Positions 34,954 to 45,283 of a stretch of DNA of 64,000 nt are shown piece by piece. This stretch comes from an uncultured Caulobacter sp. GTDB taxonomy: Bacteria; Pseudomonadota; Alphaproteobacteria; Caulobacterales; Caulobacteraceae. Made by a program: the position numbers and the translations under genes. The stretch is from contig NZ_CAMQSF010000005.1 in the NCBI RefSeq assembly GCF_947036865.1, positions 62,001 to 126,000 on the forward strand. Direction: 5' to 3'. How positions within the stretch are numbered: position 1 is the stretch's first letter; each line of letters opens with the position of its first letter. The notes under the pieces are model-generated. The model did no database searches. It was not told where the DNA came from and saw only the letters and a program-made list of their open reading frames with translations.

Positions 34954-36768
34954 GTGCGCTTGACGATCAAGTTAAAGCTTATCGCGACTTTCGCCGTGCT
35001 CATCGCGATGATGGGGGCCGTGGTCTTCGTCGGCATCAGTCGAATGTCGACGCTTAACAGCGCGATCTCTGACTTAATCGCCGGGCCGGTCGTCAGTTTG
35101 AGCGCGGCGCAGACCCTCGATGGCGATCTCGGCCGCATGCTGCGCTACGAGAAGAACATGGCCCTCACCGAGGACCTGGAGCTGACTCGCAAGTTCGACG
35201 CCCAGTCGACTGAAATGGCGGCCAAGATCGACGAGGCGGTTCGCAGGGAGAGCGCCCGCGCCGAAGGCGAGGCGAAGGCCGACTGGAGCGACGTCGCGGC
35301 GAAATGGGCGGAATACAAGGCGATCAACGCCCAGGTGCGGCAACTCGGCCTAGCCAACCGCAACGCCGAGGCCGGCGCGCTGTCGATCAACCGGTCGCGC
35401 GTCGTCGCCAACAGCCTGACAGAGTCCCTGGTCAAGATCGTCGACCTGAACAAGGCGGCGATGAAGAAGGCCGACCAGGACACCAACTTCATCTACGCCA
35501 ACGCGCGAAACACGCTGATCGCCACCGCCGTCTTGGCTTTGCTGATCGCCTTCGCGGGCGCGGCCTGGATCTCGCTGATCATCACCCGAGGCTTCAAGCA
35601 GATCACCGAAGCCTTGGACGCGGTCGCCATCGGCGACCTGAACCAGGAGGTTCGCGTCGCGGCCGACGACGAGATCCGCGACCTCGTCAATACGGTCAAC
35701 AGAATGACCGCCAACCTGCGCGCCTCGGCGGAGCTGGCCGACAAGGTGTCGGAGGGCGATCTCACGGTTCAGCCCAAGCCGCTCTCCGATAAGGACACGC
35801 TGGGCCTGGCGCTGGAACGGATGGTCGAGCGTCTGCGCGGCGTCGTCGCCGATGCGATCTCGGCCTCCGAAAACGTCTCTTCCGGCAGCCAGGAACTGTC
35901 GGCGACCGCCGAGCAGATGAGCCAGGGCGCCAGCGAGCAGGCCTCGGCCGCCGAGCAGGCCAGCGCCTCGATGGAAGAGATGGCGGCCAACATCAAACAG
36001 AACGCCGACAACGCCAGCCAAACCGAAACCATCGCCCGCAAATCGGCGATAGACGCGGAAACGTCGGGTCAGGCGGTCGGCAGCGCGGTCGACGCCATGC
36101 GGACCATCGCCGAGAAGATCTCAATCGTTCAGGAGATCGCACGTCAGACGGATCTGCTGGCCCTGAACGCCGCCGTCGAAGCCGCTCGCGCTGGCGAGCA
36201 TGGCCGGGGTTTCGCGGTGGTCGCCTCCGAAGTCCGCAAGCTGGCCGAGCGTTCGCAGGCCGCCGCCACCGAGATCAGCACGGTGTCGTCCGACACTGTA
36301 AAGGCGGCGCAGTCGGCCGGCGAGATGCTGACCGCGCTGGTGCCGAATATCCGCAGGACCGCCGAACTGGTCTCGGAGATCAGCGCCGCGTGCCGGGAGC
36401 AGGACATCGGCGCAAGCCAGATCAACCAAGCCATTCAGCAGCTGGACAAGGTCACTCAGCAGAACGCTTCGGCCTCCGAGCAGATGTCCACGACGTCCGA
36501 GGAACTCGCCGCTCAGGCCGAGGAGCTGCAGACCTCGATCGGCTACTTCCGCCTATCGAACACCGCGCAACTCGCGCGCAGGCCAGCGCCGGCGGTCGCC
36601 CCCGTCGTCCGGCTGCCCGCCAAGGCCGCCAAGCCGGCTAGCGCCAAGCCAACGCGCAAGACCGCGCCCCGCGCCGTGGCCGCCCAACAGGCTCGCGCCC
36701 AGGGTTTCGCGCTGGATCTGAGCCAGGGCGGCCCCGACGCCGACGACCAAGACTTCACCGGATACTGA
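34954..36768 (+). CDS. Methyl-accepting chemotaxis protein (first receptor)
   Basis: A 604-residue receptor. TM1 (about 8-30) and TM2 (about 187-210) flank a periplasmic four-helix-bundle sensor. HAMP follows ([20 protein letters not shown]), then the signalling hairpin with the tip [20 protein letters not shown] and [19 protein letters not shown]. The C-terminal tail after residue 530 is basic and Pro/Ala-rich and ends in a motif shared with the next receptor ([10 protein letters not shown]). It lacks a terminal xWxxF pentapeptide for CheR. GTG start. Its ligand is unknown. Confidence 0.94.
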   Translation: MRLTIKLKLIATFAVLIAMMGAVVFVGISRMSTLNSAISDLIAGPVVSLSAAQTLDGDLGRMLRYEKNMALTEDLELTRKFDAQSTEMAAKIDEAVRRESARAEGEAKADWSDVAAKWAEYKAINAQVRQLGLANRNAEAGALSINRSRVVANSLTESLVKIVDLNKAAMKKADQDTNFIYANARNTLIATAVLALLIAFAGAAWISLIITRGFKQITEALDAVAIGDLNQEVRVAADDEIRDLVNTVNRMTANLRASAELADKVSEGDLTVQPKPLSDKDTLGLALERMVERLRGVVADAISASENVSSGSQELSATAEQMSQGASEQASAAEQASASMEEMAANIKQNADNASQTETIARKSAIDAETSGQAVGSAVDAMRTIAEKISIVQEIARQTDLLALNAAVEAARAGEHGRGFAVVASEVRKLAERSQAAATEISTVSSDTVKAAQSAGEMLTALVPNIRRTAELVSEISAACREQDIGASQINQAIQQLDKVTQQNASASEQMSTTSEELAAQAEELQTSIGYFRLSNTAQLARRPAPAVAPVVRLPAKAAKPASAKPTRKTAPRAVAAQQARAQGFALDLSQGGPDADDQDFTGY

Positions 36769-36811
36769 TCGGCGGGACGCCGAACGCGGACCACGAGAAG
36801 GGAAGAGAACC

Positions 36812-38503
36812 ATGCGCTTCACGATCAAACTGCAGCTCGGCCTCGCTTTTGGGCTGATCATAGCGTTGTTGGTTACCTCCACCCTGTTCAGCCTCGGAAG
36901 CCTTTCGACGGCCAATCGCGAGATGAACGCCATGGTCGAGGGGCCGGCCGTCCGTCTGCAGGTGGCGCAGCAGATGAACATTCACATGCTGAACGTGGTC
37001 CGGTTCGAGAAGAACATGGTCCTGGTCGACGACCCTGAGCAGGTGAAGAGCTTCGAAGCCTCGATCGAAAAGGAAAAGACCGCCTTCCAGGCGCTGTTGA
37101 CCAAGGTCGAGGGCATATCCACAGCGGAGGATAAGGCGAAGTGGCAGGCGCTCGGCGGCGCCTGGGAACGCCTGCTCGCCGCGCACGCGCAGGTTTACGA
37201 CTTGGCGCTCGCCAACAAGGACGCTGCGGCGACGGCGGTCTCGATGAACGATGGGCGCAAGGCCGTGACCGACGCTTCCAGCCTGGTGCAGGAATTGGTC
37301 GATATGTCCCAGGCTCAGCTCAATGGCGCCACTGACAGGGCCGAGAGTCAGTTCGCTCAGATCCGCAACAGCTTGATCGGACTGGCGATCGTGTCGCTGC
37401 TGGTCGCTGTCGCCGCCGCGATCTATATCGCCAGGGTCGTCGGCAAGGGCCTCCATCGCGCGACCGAGGCGGTGCGCGCCGTCGCGGACGGCGACCTCAA
37501 CAACACGATCGCCATCGAAACGCGCGACGAGATTGGCGAGCTTCTAGGCCACCTGAACATGATGATCGAGCGCCTGCGGGGCGTGGTCGGCGACGCCGTC
37601 GCGGCCTCGAACAACGTCTCGACCGGCAGTCAGCAGCTCTCGGCGACCGCCGAGCAGATGAGCCAGGGCGTCTCCGAGCAGGCCGCCGCCGCCGAACAGG
37701 TTTCGGCCTCGATGGAAGAGATGGCCGCCAACATCAAGCAGAACGCCGACAACGCCAGCCAGACCGAGAAGATCGCCCGTCAATCGGCTCGCGACGCCGA
37801 GGTCTCGGGCCAGGCGGTCGGCAACGCGGTCGAGGCGATGCGGACCATCGCCGAGAAGATCTCGATCGTGCAGGAGATCGCGCGCCAGACCGACCTTCTG
37901 GCCTTGAACGCCGCGGTCGAGGCGGCCCGGGCCGGCGAGCACGGCCGCGGCTTCGCGGTCGTCGCCTCGGAGGTGCGCAAGCTCGCCGAGCGTTCGCAGG
38001 CCGCCGCCACCGAGATCAGCGCGGTGTCCTCCGACACCGTGAAGGCGGCCCAGCAGGCCGGCGAGATGCTGACCGGCCTCGTGCCGAACATCCGCCGGAC
38101 GGCCGAGCTGGTCGCCGAGATCAGCGCCGCCTGCCGCGAGCAGGACATCGGCTCCAGCCAGATCAACGAGGCCATCCAGCAGCTCGACAAGGTGACCCAG
38201 CAGAACGCCAGCGCCTCGGAAGAGATGTCGGCGACCTCCGAGGAACTGGCCGCCCAGGCCGAGGAGATGCAGGCCTCGATCGCCTATTTCCGCACCGAGG
38301 CGGCGGCGACGCATCGTCCGCCGGCGCGCAAGCCCGCGCCGCCGGTCAAGCGCGCGCCGCCGGCGGCGGGGACGAGCGCCCGCAAGCCGATGGCGCGAAC
38401 CCCCGTCGCCGCCCAGCAGGCGCGCGCCGCCGGTTTCGCTCTCGACCTGACCAGCGGCGGCCCCGACTCCGCCGACGCCGACTTCAAGGAGTACGCCTCG
38501 TGA
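36812..38503 (+). CDS. Methyl-accepting chemotaxis protein (second receptor)
   Basis: A 563-residue paralogue of the preceding receptor with the same layout: TM1 near 10-32, a four-helix-bundle periplasmic sensor, TM2 near 188-210, HAMP ([21 protein letters not shown]), and a nearly identical hairpin tip. The sensor domain is divergent between the two, implying different ligands. The basic Pro-rich tail carries the shared ending ([12 protein letters not shown]). GAAGGGAAGAG precedes the ATG. Its stop overlaps the following cheW start in GTGA form. Confidence 0.94.
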   Translation: MRFTIKLQLGLAFGLIIALLVTSTLFSLGSLSTANREMNAMVEGPAVRLQVAQQMNIHMLNVVRFEKNMVLVDDPEQVKSFEASIEKEKTAFQALLTKVEGISTAEDKAKWQALGGAWERLLAAHAQVYDLALANKDAAATAVSMNDGRKAVTDASSLVQELVDMSQAQLNGATDRAESQFAQIRNSLIGLAIVSLLVAVAAAIYIARVVGKGLHRATEAVRAVADGDLNNTIAIETRDEIGELLGHLNMMIERLRGVVGDAVAASNNVSTGSQQLSATAEQMSQGVSEQAAAAEQVSASMEEMAANIKQNADNASQTEKIARQSARDAEVSGQAVGNAVEAMRTIAEKISIVQEIARQTDLLALNAAVEAARAGEHGRGFAVVASEVRKLAERSQAAATEISAVSSDTVKAAQQAGEMLTGLVPNIRRTAELVAEISAACREQDIGSSQINEAIQQLDKVTQQNASASEEMSATSEELAAQAEEMQASIAYFRTEAAATHRPPARKPAPPVKRAPPAAGTSARKPMARTPVAAQQARAAGFALDLTSGGPDSADADFKEYAS

Positions 38504-38973
38504 TCGGCTCGTCCGAAAACCAATTCGTCACCCTGGGCCTCGGCGCCGAGGTCTTCGCGGTCCCCGTCGCCTACGTCCGCGAGATCCTGGACTACGCCAA
38601 GCCCTTCGGGATCCCCGATGGCCCCGCCTATTTGCTGGGCCTGACCGATGTTCGCGGGCGCGGCGCCCCGACCCTGGACCTGCGCCTCAAGCTGGGCCTG
38701 CCCGCGGTTCCGCCGGACGGCGCGACGCGGATCCTGGTGGTGGACGTGCCGGTCGAGGAGCGGACCTTGTCGCTGGGCCTCGTCGCCGATCGCGTGATCG
38801 AGGTCATCGCCATCGCGGACGAGCAGATCGAGGCCGCGCCGGACATCGGCGTGCCCTGGCGCTCGGACTACATCCGGGGCGTGGTGCGCCGCGACAGCGG
38901 GTTCGTGGTGATCTTCGACCTGGGCCGGCTGCTGACCAGCCAGGACGCCGCCTACATCGCCCAAGCCGCCTGA
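38500..38973 (+). CDS. cheW: Chemotaxis coupling protein CheW (second copy)
   Basis: A 157-residue CheW-fold protein opening at GTG 38500, overlapping the receptor stop. Landmarks are [39 protein letters not shown] and [15 protein letters not shown]. Sequence identity to the first CheW looks low apart from fold residues. It probably couples one or both neighbouring receptors to CheA. Confidence 0.92.
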   Translation: MIGSSENQFVTLGLGAEVFAVPVAYVREILDYAKPFGIPDGPAYLLGLTDVRGRGAPTLDLRLKLGLPAVPPDGATRILVVDVPVEERTLSLGLVADRVIEVIAIADEQIEAAPDIGVPWRSDYIRGVVRRDSGFVVIFDLGRLLTSQDAAYIAQAA

Positions 38974-39027
38974 TCGCCCAAGCCTCGCGGTCGCTAAGAT
39001 CGCCGAGGATCCAAGTCGAGGATTTCC

Positions 39028-39882
39028 GTGTCGCAAGCCGCTCTCGCCCTGCAGCCGGTCGCCCCCGGCGACCCCCTCAGCGCGCGAAACTTCGCCCGTC
39101 TGGCGGAGTTCATCCACAGCTACAGCGGCATCAAGATGCCCTCCAACAAGCAGACGATGCTGGAGGGCCGCCTGCGCCGTCGCATGCGGGCGCACGGCAT
39201 GGACGACGTCAACGCGTACTGCCGATTCCTGTTCGAAGAGGGCGGCCTGGACGGCGAGACGACGTATCTGATCGACGCGGTCACGACGAACAAGACCGAG
39301 TTCTTCCGGGAGCCCGTCCACTTCACCTTCATGGAGAAGACGGCCCTGCCTCGGCTGGCCAAAAGCCGTGGGCACATCAATGTCTGGAGCGCCGCGGCGT
39401 CGACCGGCGCCGAGGCCTACACCCTGGCCATGGTGCTGGACGAGTTCCGTCACGCGCATCGCGTCGACTATTCGATCCTGGCCACCGACATCTGCACCGA
39501 GGTGCTGGACCAAGCCATCGCGGGTCGCTATCCGGAAGCGATGATCGAGCCGGTGTCGACGTCGCGTCGCCAACGTTACGTGATGCGCGCCAAGGACCCG
39601 GGTCGCGGCGAGGTCCGGATCGTTCCGGGGCTCCGCAGCAAGGTCGCCTTCGGCCGTCTCAACCTGATGGACGAGACCTATCCCGTGGAGCGGGAGATGG
39701 ACATCATCTTCTGTCGCAACATCCTGATCTATTTCGATAAGCCCACCCAGGCCAAGGTCCTGACGCGCCTTTGCCGTCACCTCGCGCCCGACGGCTATCT
39801 GTTCCTGGGGCACTCGGAGTCGATCGTCGGGATCGACCTGCCGGTTCGACAGGTCGCCAACACCATCTTTCAGAAGGGTTAG
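39028..39882 (+). CDS. cheR: Chemotaxis methyltransferase CheR
   Basis: A 284-residue SAM-dependent methyltransferase that methylates receptor glutamates. The N-terminal helical domain carries YSGIKMPSNKQTMLEGRLRR. The catalytic domain has TNKTEFFREPVHF, then VWSAAASTGAEAYTLAMVLD (SAM-binding GxSxGxE variant) and DIIFCRNILIYFDKPTQ. A GAGGATTT site precedes the GTG start. It pairs with cheB 3 bases downstream. Confidence 0.94.
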   Translation: MSQAALALQPVAPGDPLSARNFARLAEFIHSYSGIKMPSNKQTMLEGRLRRRMRAHGMDDVNAYCRFLFEEGGLDGETTYLIDAVTTNKTEFFREPVHFTFMEKTALPRLAKSRGHINVWSAAASTGAEAYTLAMVLDEFRHAHRVDYSILATDICTEVLDQAIAGRYPEAMIEPVSTSRRQRYVMRAKDPGRGEVRIVPGLRSKVAFGRLNLMDETYPVEREMDIIFCRNILIYFDKPTQAKVLTRLCRHLAPDGYLFLGHSESIVGIDLPVRQVANTIFQKG

Positions 39883-39885
39883 GCC

Positions 39886-40977
39886 TTGGCGGCGAAAGTA
39901 CGCGTCCTGATCATCGACGACTCCGCCACGGTCCGGCAGACCCTGGCGTCGGTGCTGGAGTCCGATCCGCTGATCGAGGTCATCGGCGTCGCCTCCGATC
40001 CGTTCGTGGCCGCCCGCCGGATCCGCGACGAGATTCCCGACGTCATCACCCTCGACGTCGAGATGCCGCGCATGGACGGGATCACCTTCCTGCGCAAGCT
40101 CATGGCCCAGCATCCCATTCCGGTGGTGATGTGCTCTTCGCTGGTCGAGGCCGGGTCCGAGACCCTGCTGCAGGCTCTGGAAGCCGGCGCGGTCGACATC
40201 GTCCTCAAGCCGAAGATGGACGTCGCCGAACACCTGCTGGAGTCGCGGATCCGCATCTGCGACGCCGTCAAGGCCGCCGCCAGCGCGCGCGTCACGGGGG
40301 CGCGCCGCGCGCCTATTCCCGTCCCCCGCGTCGGACGCGACCCCGAGAAGAAGCTGACGGCGGACGCCATGCTGCCGCCGCCCACGGGCAGGGCGATGGC
40401 GCGGACGACCGAGACGATCGTCTGCATCGGCGCCTCGACCGGCGGCACCGAGGCCTTGCGCGCGGTCCTGGAGCAATTGCCCCCCGACTCGCCCGGCATC
40501 GTCATCGTGCAGCACATGCCCGAGAAGTTCACCGCCTCGTTCGCCAAGCGGCTGGACAGCCTCTGCGCCGTATCGGTCAAGGAGGCCGAGGACGGCGACA
40601 CCGTGCTTCGCGGCCGCGTGCTGATCGCGCCGGGCAACAAGCACACGCTGCTCGAGCGCAGCGGCGCGCGCTACTTCGTGTCGGTGAAGGACGGCCCGCT
40701 GGTCACGCGCCACCGGCCGTCGGTGGACGTGCTGTTCCGTTCGGCGGCGAAGTCCGCGGGCTCGAACGCGGTCGGCGTCATCATGACCGGCATGGGCGAC
40801 GACGGGGCGCGCGGCATGAACGAGATGAAGCAGGCCGGGGCCTTCACGATCGCGCAGGATGAAGCTACCTCGATCGTGTTCGGCATGCCCAAGGAGGCCA
40901 TCGCCATGGGCTGCGTCGATCGCGTCGCGCCCCTGCAAGCCCTGGCCAAGGAAATCATCAAGGCCTCGTCGCGCTAA
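39886..40977 (+). CDS. cheB: Chemotaxis methylesterase/deamidase CheB
   Basis: A 363-residue two-domain enzyme that removes receptor methyl groups. The receiver (1-125) has [12 protein letters not shown] and the phospho-Asp in [13 protein letters not shown]. The methylesterase domain has the catalytic Ser in [12 protein letters not shown], His in [17 protein letters not shown] and Asp in [15 protein letters not shown] start at 39886, after AAGGGTTAGG. It closes the operon; a GC hairpin follows at 40984. Confidence 0.94.
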   Translation: MAAKVRVLIIDDSATVRQTLASVLESDPLIEVIGVASDPFVAARRIRDEIPDVITLDVEMPRMDGITFLRKLMAQHPIPVVMCSSLVEAGSETLLQALEAGAVDIVLKPKMDVAEHLLESRIRICDAVKAAASARVTGARRAPIPVPRVGRDPEKKLTADAMLPPPTGRAMARTTETIVCIGASTGGTEALRAVLEQLPPDSPGIVIVQHMPEKFTASFAKRLDSLCAVSVKEAEDGDTVLRGRVLIAPGNKHTLLERSGARYFVSVKDGPLVTRHRPSVDVLFRSAAKSAGSNAVGVIMTGMGDDGARGMNEMKQAGAFTIAQDEATSIVFGMPKEAIAMGCVDRVAPLQALAKEIIKASSR

Positions 40978-40983
40978 GCGGCT

Positions 40984-41000
40984 GGGCCCCGCCGGGGCCC
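40984..41000 (+). terminator. Hairpin after cheB
   Basis: GGGCCCC at 40984-40990 pairs perfectly with GGGGCCC at 40994-41000 around a 3-base loop. It lies 6 bases after the cheB stop, between convergent genes. There is no strong T-tract, so efficiency is uncertain. Confidence 0.4.
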
Positions 41001-41056
41001 GCCCCGCGCGCCCCTAAAACTAGCCAGCGTTACAGCCTCGGCGGGTTATCGGCGGG

Positions 41057-42796
41057 TCAGAAGAGGACGTCTTCGTCCTGGGCGGCCTCGGCGGCGTCGG
41101 ACGCTTTGGTCGTGGGGACCTGGCTCAGCCCGGCCGTCACGGCGGCGTGGACGTCGCGCTCCTGGACCATGGTGTAGCTGCGGGCCAAGGTCGCCAGCAT
41201 CGGCGACAGGACCGGCATCAGATCGTCAACGTCGGCCTCGGAGGCCGATCGCTCAAGCTCGGCGACCGCGTGGTCCAGGTGATCGCCGACCTGCCGTTGG
41301 AAATCGAACCGCGCGGCGGCGCGCTTCAGCATGTCGATGACCTCGGCGCCTTGCCGGGCGGCGTCGACGAGATCGCCCTCGACGGCGTCGCCGGTGGCGC
41401 GGATGCGGTCGACGGCGTCGCGCAGCGCGCGGGCCGCGGCCGTCGCCCCGGCCTGTCCGGCCGTATCGGAAGGCGCGTCGGCGGCGGCGCGGACCGACTC
41501 CAGCGTCGTCAGCGTGCGCGCGGCCGAGGTCTCCAGGTGCCCGGCGTGCGCGCGAAGCTCGACGGCGATGACCCCCAGGGGCTTGCCGGTCTCGCCGATG
41601 CGGGCGCATTTCAGCGTCGTGTTGAGCGCCATCATCTGCACGTCGGCGCGCATGTTCTGGATCGCCTCGACCTGGACCACTAGGTCGCGGGCCGAGTCCG
41701 AGGCGGTTCGGCTGGCGGCCTCGGCCTGGCGCGCGCCGGCGTCGATGTCGTCGACCAGGGTGAACGCCTCGCCGACGCTGGTCTCCAGGTCGCGCAGGAA
41801 GCTGCCGCCGCCCTTCTCGCCGCCGCCCTGGGCGTGATCGCGCAGGCGCAGGATCTCGCTGGCGTCGCCGGAAATCGCGGCGACCGCGCCGCCGATGCGC
41901 GTCACGTCGCGGTGGAAGTCCTCGGCCGTCGAGGCCAGTTGGGCGGCGAGCAGCTTGTGCCAGAAGCCGGTCAGGCGCTCCCGGGCCTCGTCCGACAAGC
42001 CGCGCGCCTCGTCGGCGCCGGCCAGCAGGTCCAGGCCGTGCTGCACGTGCTCGATCCGCTGGCGGGTGATGTCGCCGATCTGGAGGGCGGCCAAGGCGCC
42101 GCCGATCTTCTTGCGGACGTCTCGCGTCAGTTCGCTGACCCGAGCCGTGATCCGCGCGATATTCGCCTGGTGTTCGGCGATCGAGGCGCTCTGCGCTACC
42201 AAGGCGTCCGGCACGGCCGGCAGCAGGCCGTCGCAGCGGCGGCGCAGTTCGTCCTCGTTCGTCAGCGCCGCGCGCAGCGCCCCGTCCAGCGCGCCGAGAT
42301 CCGCCCGGAAGGCGTCCAGCTGCGTGCGGCCCAACTCGATGCAGTCGCAGATTTCCTGCGCGAAGATCGCGAACTCCGGCCCGGCGGCGGCGATCCCGCC
42401 CGACGTGATCTTGATGTTGACCCCGAAGACACGCAGGTAGGCCAGGTGCTGGCGCATGTCCTCGATGCAGCCCGCGAGCTCGTCCCCGGTCCGCACCAGC
42501 GCGGCGAGGTGGTCGCGACGCTCGACGAGCGCGGCGGGCAGGTCGCGCAGGCGCGCCGAGGCCTCGCCCAGCTGACGGGTGGCGGCCGCCACCTCCTGGC
42601 CTTCCAAGCCCTCGCGCATCCGATCCAGCGCGCCGATCAGCGCGCTCGCGCCGTCCACCACGCGCGAGAGCACGTCGCCGACCTCGAGAAACCGTCCTTC
42701 GATCGCGCCGCGCGCGGCCTCCAGGCGGGCGCGCGCGCCGTCGCGCTCGGCCGACGAAGAGGGCGTCGTGGAATAAGCCAGGGACGAAAGGGCCAT
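41057..42796 (-). CDS. Soluble chemoreceptor-like protein with degenerate signalling hairpin
   Basis: A helical protein of about 579 residues with no membrane span. It opens MALSSLAYSTTP at 42796 after AGGCGG; a start at 42871 is possible but has no ribosome site. A conserved N-terminal block reads HLAYLRVFGVNIKITSGGIA. The segment QMMALNTTLKCARIGETGKP, then LGVIAVELRAHA aligns with the receptor tip NLLALNAAIEAARAGE but has lost key residues, so CheA coupling may be altered. It is divergent from the sugar transferase and convergent with cheB. It may be a cytoplasmic sensor, scaffold or decoy for this chemotaxis system. Confidence 0.7.
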   Translation of the reverse strand: MALSSLAYSTTPSSSAERDGARARLEAARGAIEGRFLEVGDVLSRVVDGASALIGALDRMREGLEGQEVAAATRQLGEASARLRDLPAALVERRDHLAALVRTGDELAGCIEDMRQHLAYLRVFGVNIKITSGGIAAAGPEFAIFAQEICDCIELGRTQLDAFRADLGALDGALRAALTNEDELRRRCDGLLPAVPDALVAQSASIAEHQANIARITARVSELTRDVRKKIGGALAALQIGDITRQRIEHVQHGLDLLAGADEARGLSDEARERLTGFWHKLLAAQLASTAEDFHRDVTRIGGAVAAISGDASEILRLRDHAQGGGEKGGGSFLRDLETSVGEAFTLVDDIDAGARQAEAASRTASDSARDLVVQVEAIQNMRADVQMMALNTTLKCARIGETGKPLGVIAVELRAHAGHLETSAARTLTTLESVRAAADAPSDTAGQAGATAAARALRDAVDRIRATGDAVEGDLVDAARQGAEVIDMLKRAAARFDFQRQVGDHLDHAVAELERSASEADVDDLMPVLSPMLATLARSYTMVQERDVHAAVTAGLSQVPTTKASDAAEAAQDEDVLF

Positions 42797-43098
42797 GGAG
42801 CCGCCTGAGATCATGGACCCGCACGATGATCTCGAATGTGCGAATTTCACGTAAAGACGCCCCGAAACCATCGGTGCGGCGGCCGTCGCCTTCAGAACAT
42901 TGACAGGGCGCGCGATAAGATTAGGCCGCGAAGGATCCAGAAAATAGGCCGGCTCGTCGATGTGACGATCAAGAAACGGCCTTCTCGAGAAAAAGAAGGG
43001 TTAACGACATTGTCCCGCGGTTGTGCGGTCGCGAGCTTTTAGGTAAAGGCTTTGTAAACATCGGGGCCACCCGATGGGCATAGAATGGTGGGGACCCT
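42797..43098. other. Divergent intergenic region
   Basis: A gap of 302 bases between the receptor-like gene and the sugar transferase. It is less GC-rich than its surroundings toward 43000 (AAAAAGAAGGGTTAACGACA). It presumably holds both divergent promoters, but I see no convincing -35/-10 pair. An open frame at 42836-43042 has no ribosome site or recognisable sequence and is not called. Confidence 0.4.
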
Positions 43099-43752
43099 GT
43101 GCTTGTTGTTTCCAATCCGTCGGCGGATCAGCCGAGCGGTACGCTGAGCGTGTCGCCCGTCGCGCAAGATCCGCTGAAGCGAGCGCTGGACATACTGGTC
43201 GCGGGGGGCGCGCTGCTCTTCTTCGCGCCCTTGCTGCTGCTCGTCGCCGTGTTGATCAAGTTGGAGACGCCGGGTCCGGTGTTGTTCCGACAGACGCGCG
43301 GGGGACTGAACGGTAATCCGTTCACGATCTACAAGTTTCGCTCGATGCGCTGCCAGGAGAACGGGGCGCGAGTCGTTCAGGCGCGCCGCGACGACGACCG
43401 GATCACGCCGATCGGTCGGGTTCTTCGCAAGACCAGCATCGACGAGCTGCCGCAGCTTCTGAACGTGCTGCGCGGCGATATGTCGCTGGTCGGGCCGCGC
43501 CCTCACGCGCTGGCGCACGATGAGCAGTACGGGGCCATCATCGCGAACTATCGCCTGCGCTTCCGCGCGCGGCCGGGACTGACGGGCCTGGCCCAGATCA
43601 GGGGCCTGCGCGGCGGCACGAGCGCGCTGGAGGCGATGGCCGCGCGGGTCGAGGCGGACAACGCCTATATCGAGCAGTGGACCCTGGGCGGCGACGTCAA
43701 GATCCTGCTCCTGACCCTGCCGCACCTGCTTCTGGCCGAGAACGCCTACTAG
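43099..43752 (+). CDS. Undecaprenyl-phosphate sugar-1-phosphate transferase
   Basis: A 217-residue short-form polyprenyl-phosphate hexose-1-phosphate transferase, initiating exopolysaccharide or holdfast glycan synthesis on the inner membrane. A single re-entrant hydrophobic segment ([20 protein letters not shown]) is followed by the catalytic core: [26 protein letters not shown] (Asp-Glu pair) and [12 protein letters not shown]. crescentus has several such enzymes (HfsE, PssY, PssZ); I cannot say which this matches. GTG start after GGGGA. No glycosyltransferase neighbours are visible. Confidence 0.9.
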   Translation: MLVVSNPSADQPSGTLSVSPVAQDPLKRALDILVAGGALLFFAPLLLLVAVLIKLETPGPVLFRQTRGGLNGNPFTIYKFRSMRCQENGARVVQARRDDDRITPIGRVLRKTSIDELPQLLNVLRGDMSLVGPRPHALAHDEQYGAIIANYRLRFRARPGLTGLAQIRGLRGGTSALEAMAARVEADNAYIEQWTLGGDVKILLLTLPHLLLAENAY

Positions 43753-44002
43753 ATCGCGCGGCGCTCGGTCGCGGACCCCCGAGCCCGGCGTCTCGACGGG
43801 ATCGAGGCCGGGCCGGTGGCGTTCCGTAACCAAGAAGCCCTGAATTTCGCGCGCCGACAGTGCGACCGCCGAAAGCGTCAAAAGGCTCGCGGCGCGCCCG
43901 CCCGCGCCGACGGTCGGTCCTACCGCCGACCAAGGCGCGCGCGGGGACGAAAGGTCTGCGACGCCCCGCGACATATTTTTCGCCAAGGCGAAGCTTCGAA
44001 AT

Positions 44003-44032
44003 CCATCCACCGGCCAACCAGAGCCGTATAGT
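44003..44032 (+). promoter_or_regulatory. Putative ECF-type autoregulated promoter
   Basis: CCATCC at 44003-44008 and TATAGT at 44027-44032 are 18 bases apart, similar to the ATCC-N18-TA pattern of RpoE-ChrR group (ECF11) promoters. Transcription would start at about 44037-44040, on top of the first candidate ATG of the sigma gene. The rest of the gap 43753-44036 shows no gene. Confidence 0.4.
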
Positions 44033-44036
44033 GGTC

Positions 44037-44648
44037 ATGCATGCGACTCGACAGGCCAATGCTAAACGCCAAGGTTCTCCGCCGGTGAGCCTGACCCCCG
44101 CCGCCTGTAACGCCTTGCTGCTGCGCGTCGGGCGTGAGCGAGACCGCGACGCCTTCGCGGCGCTCTTCCAACACTACGCGCCGCGCGTGAAGACGTTGCT
44201 GATCAAGAGCGGCTCCGCGCCGTCGGCGGCCGAGGAGCTCGCCCAGGAGGCCATGCTGGCCGTCTGGCGCAAGGCCCACCTCTATGACCCGGCGCGGGCC
44301 TCCGCCGCCGCCTGGATCTTCACGATCGCCCGCAATCTCAGGATCGACAGCCTGAGGCGCGGGTCGTCCACCCTTTATGAAATGGACCTGGCCTTCGGCG
44401 CCGAGGATCCGCCGCAGCCTGACGCCATCCTCAGCGGCGCGCAGGACGCCCAGACCGTCCGCGCGGCGATGCGGACGTTAAATCCGGAGCAGGCTTTAGC
44501 AATTGAAATGGCGTTCTTCCAGGAACAGACCCACTCACAGATATCGGAGACCCTCGGTGTACCGCTGGGCACCATCAAGGCTAGGATTCGGTTCGGTATG
44601 ATGAAGCTTCGCGCCATCATTGAACGGGAGATGGGAGGCGCCGCATGA
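44037..44648 (+). CDS. ECF sigma factor, RpoE/ChrR (ECF11) type
   Basis: A sigma-70 family extracytoplasmic function factor of 203 residues from ATG 44037, or 187 from GTG 44085, which has AAGG upstream. Region 2 contains RDAFAALFQHYAPRVKTLLI, EELAQEAMLAVWRKAH and AAAWIFTIARNLRIDSLRR. Region 4 contains TLNPEQALAIEMAFFQEQTH and SQISETLGVPLGTIKARIR. The putative promoter upstream would make ATG 44037 leaderless or favour the GTG. It is coupled by ATGA overlap to a ChrR-like anti-sigma gene and followed by a photolyase, matching the singlet-oxygen regulon of Rhodobacter. Confidence 0.92.
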   Translation: MHATRQANAKRQGSPPVSLTPAACNALLLRVGRERDRDAFAALFQHYAPRVKTLLIKSGSAPSAAEELAQEAMLAVWRKAHLYDPARASAAAWIFTIARNLRIDSLRRGSSTLYEMDLAFGAEDPPQPDAILSGAQDAQTVRAAMRTLNPEQALAIEMAFFQEQTHSQISETLGVPLGTIKARIRFGMMKLRAIIEREMGGAA

Positions 44649-45280
44649 GCGCCCGCCGTCAGCCCAGCGAGGAGCGTCTGCTCGCCTTCGCCGCTGGGAC
44701 GCTGAGCGCGCCGGAGTCGGTGGTCGTGGCCACCCACCTGGCCCTGCGGCCCGAGACCCGCGCCTGGACCGAGCTGGGCCAGGCCGTCGGCGGGGCGGTG
44801 CTCGATGATCTCGAGCCCAGCGTTCTGGGCCTTGAGGCGCTCGACAACACCCTGGCGCGTCTCGACACCCCTCCGCCCGCCGCGACGCCGGCCCCGCGCA
44901 ACGCCGATCCGAGCCTGCCCGCGCCCCTGCGCGGCTTCGAGCTTGGCCCCTGGCGGTGGATGGGTCCGGGCGTGCATGTGCGCAACGTGCTGGGGCCGCG
45001 CGACGGCGCCTGCCGCGTGATCCTGCTGCGCATCGCTCCCGGCCAGTCGACCCCGCTCCACACGCACGGCGGCGTCGAGCTGACCTGCGTGATCGAAGGC
45101 GCCTACGCCACCGAGGAGGGCGTGTTCGAGCCGGGCGACTTCGAGGAAGCCGATCCCAACATCACCCACCAGCCGCGCGTGGTCTCGGACAAGCCTTGCC
45201 TCTGCGTCGCCGCCCTGGATGGCGAGATCGTCCTGCCCGGGCGCTTGGGCAAGCTGCTCGCCCCCTTCGTGCGGCTCTAG
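44645..45280 (+). CDS. ChrR-family anti-sigma factor lacking N-terminal zinc ligands
   Basis: A 211-residue two-domain anti-sigma. The N-terminal sigma-binding domain (1 to about 85) normally binds zinc through H-x3-C-x2-C. Here the segment is VATHLALRPETRA: His31 remains, but Arg35 and Thr38 replace the cysteines, and no upstream His is present. The C-terminal cupin (about 105-195) keeps its likely metal ligands His139, His141, Glu145 and His175 (PLHTHGGVE and ITHQP). It should bind the upstream sigma factor and release it on singlet oxygen or peroxide stress. It overlaps the sigma gene by 4 bases. Confidence 0.88.
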   Translation: MSARRQPSEERLLAFAAGTLSAPESVVVATHLALRPETRAWTELGQAVGGAVLDDLEPSVLGLEALDNTLARLDTPPPAATPAPRNADPSLPAPLRGFELGPWRWMGPGVHVRNVLGPRDGACRVILLRIAPGQSTPLHTHGGVELTCVIEGAYATEEGVFEPGDFEEADPNITHQPRVVSDKPCLCVAALDGEIVLPGRLGKLLAPFVRL

Positions 45281-45283
45281 GGC

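Noticed and set aside
42836..43042. 68-codon frame upstream of the sugar transferase
   Set aside because: It has no ribosome site, it overlaps the likely promoter region, and its sequence is not protein-like.
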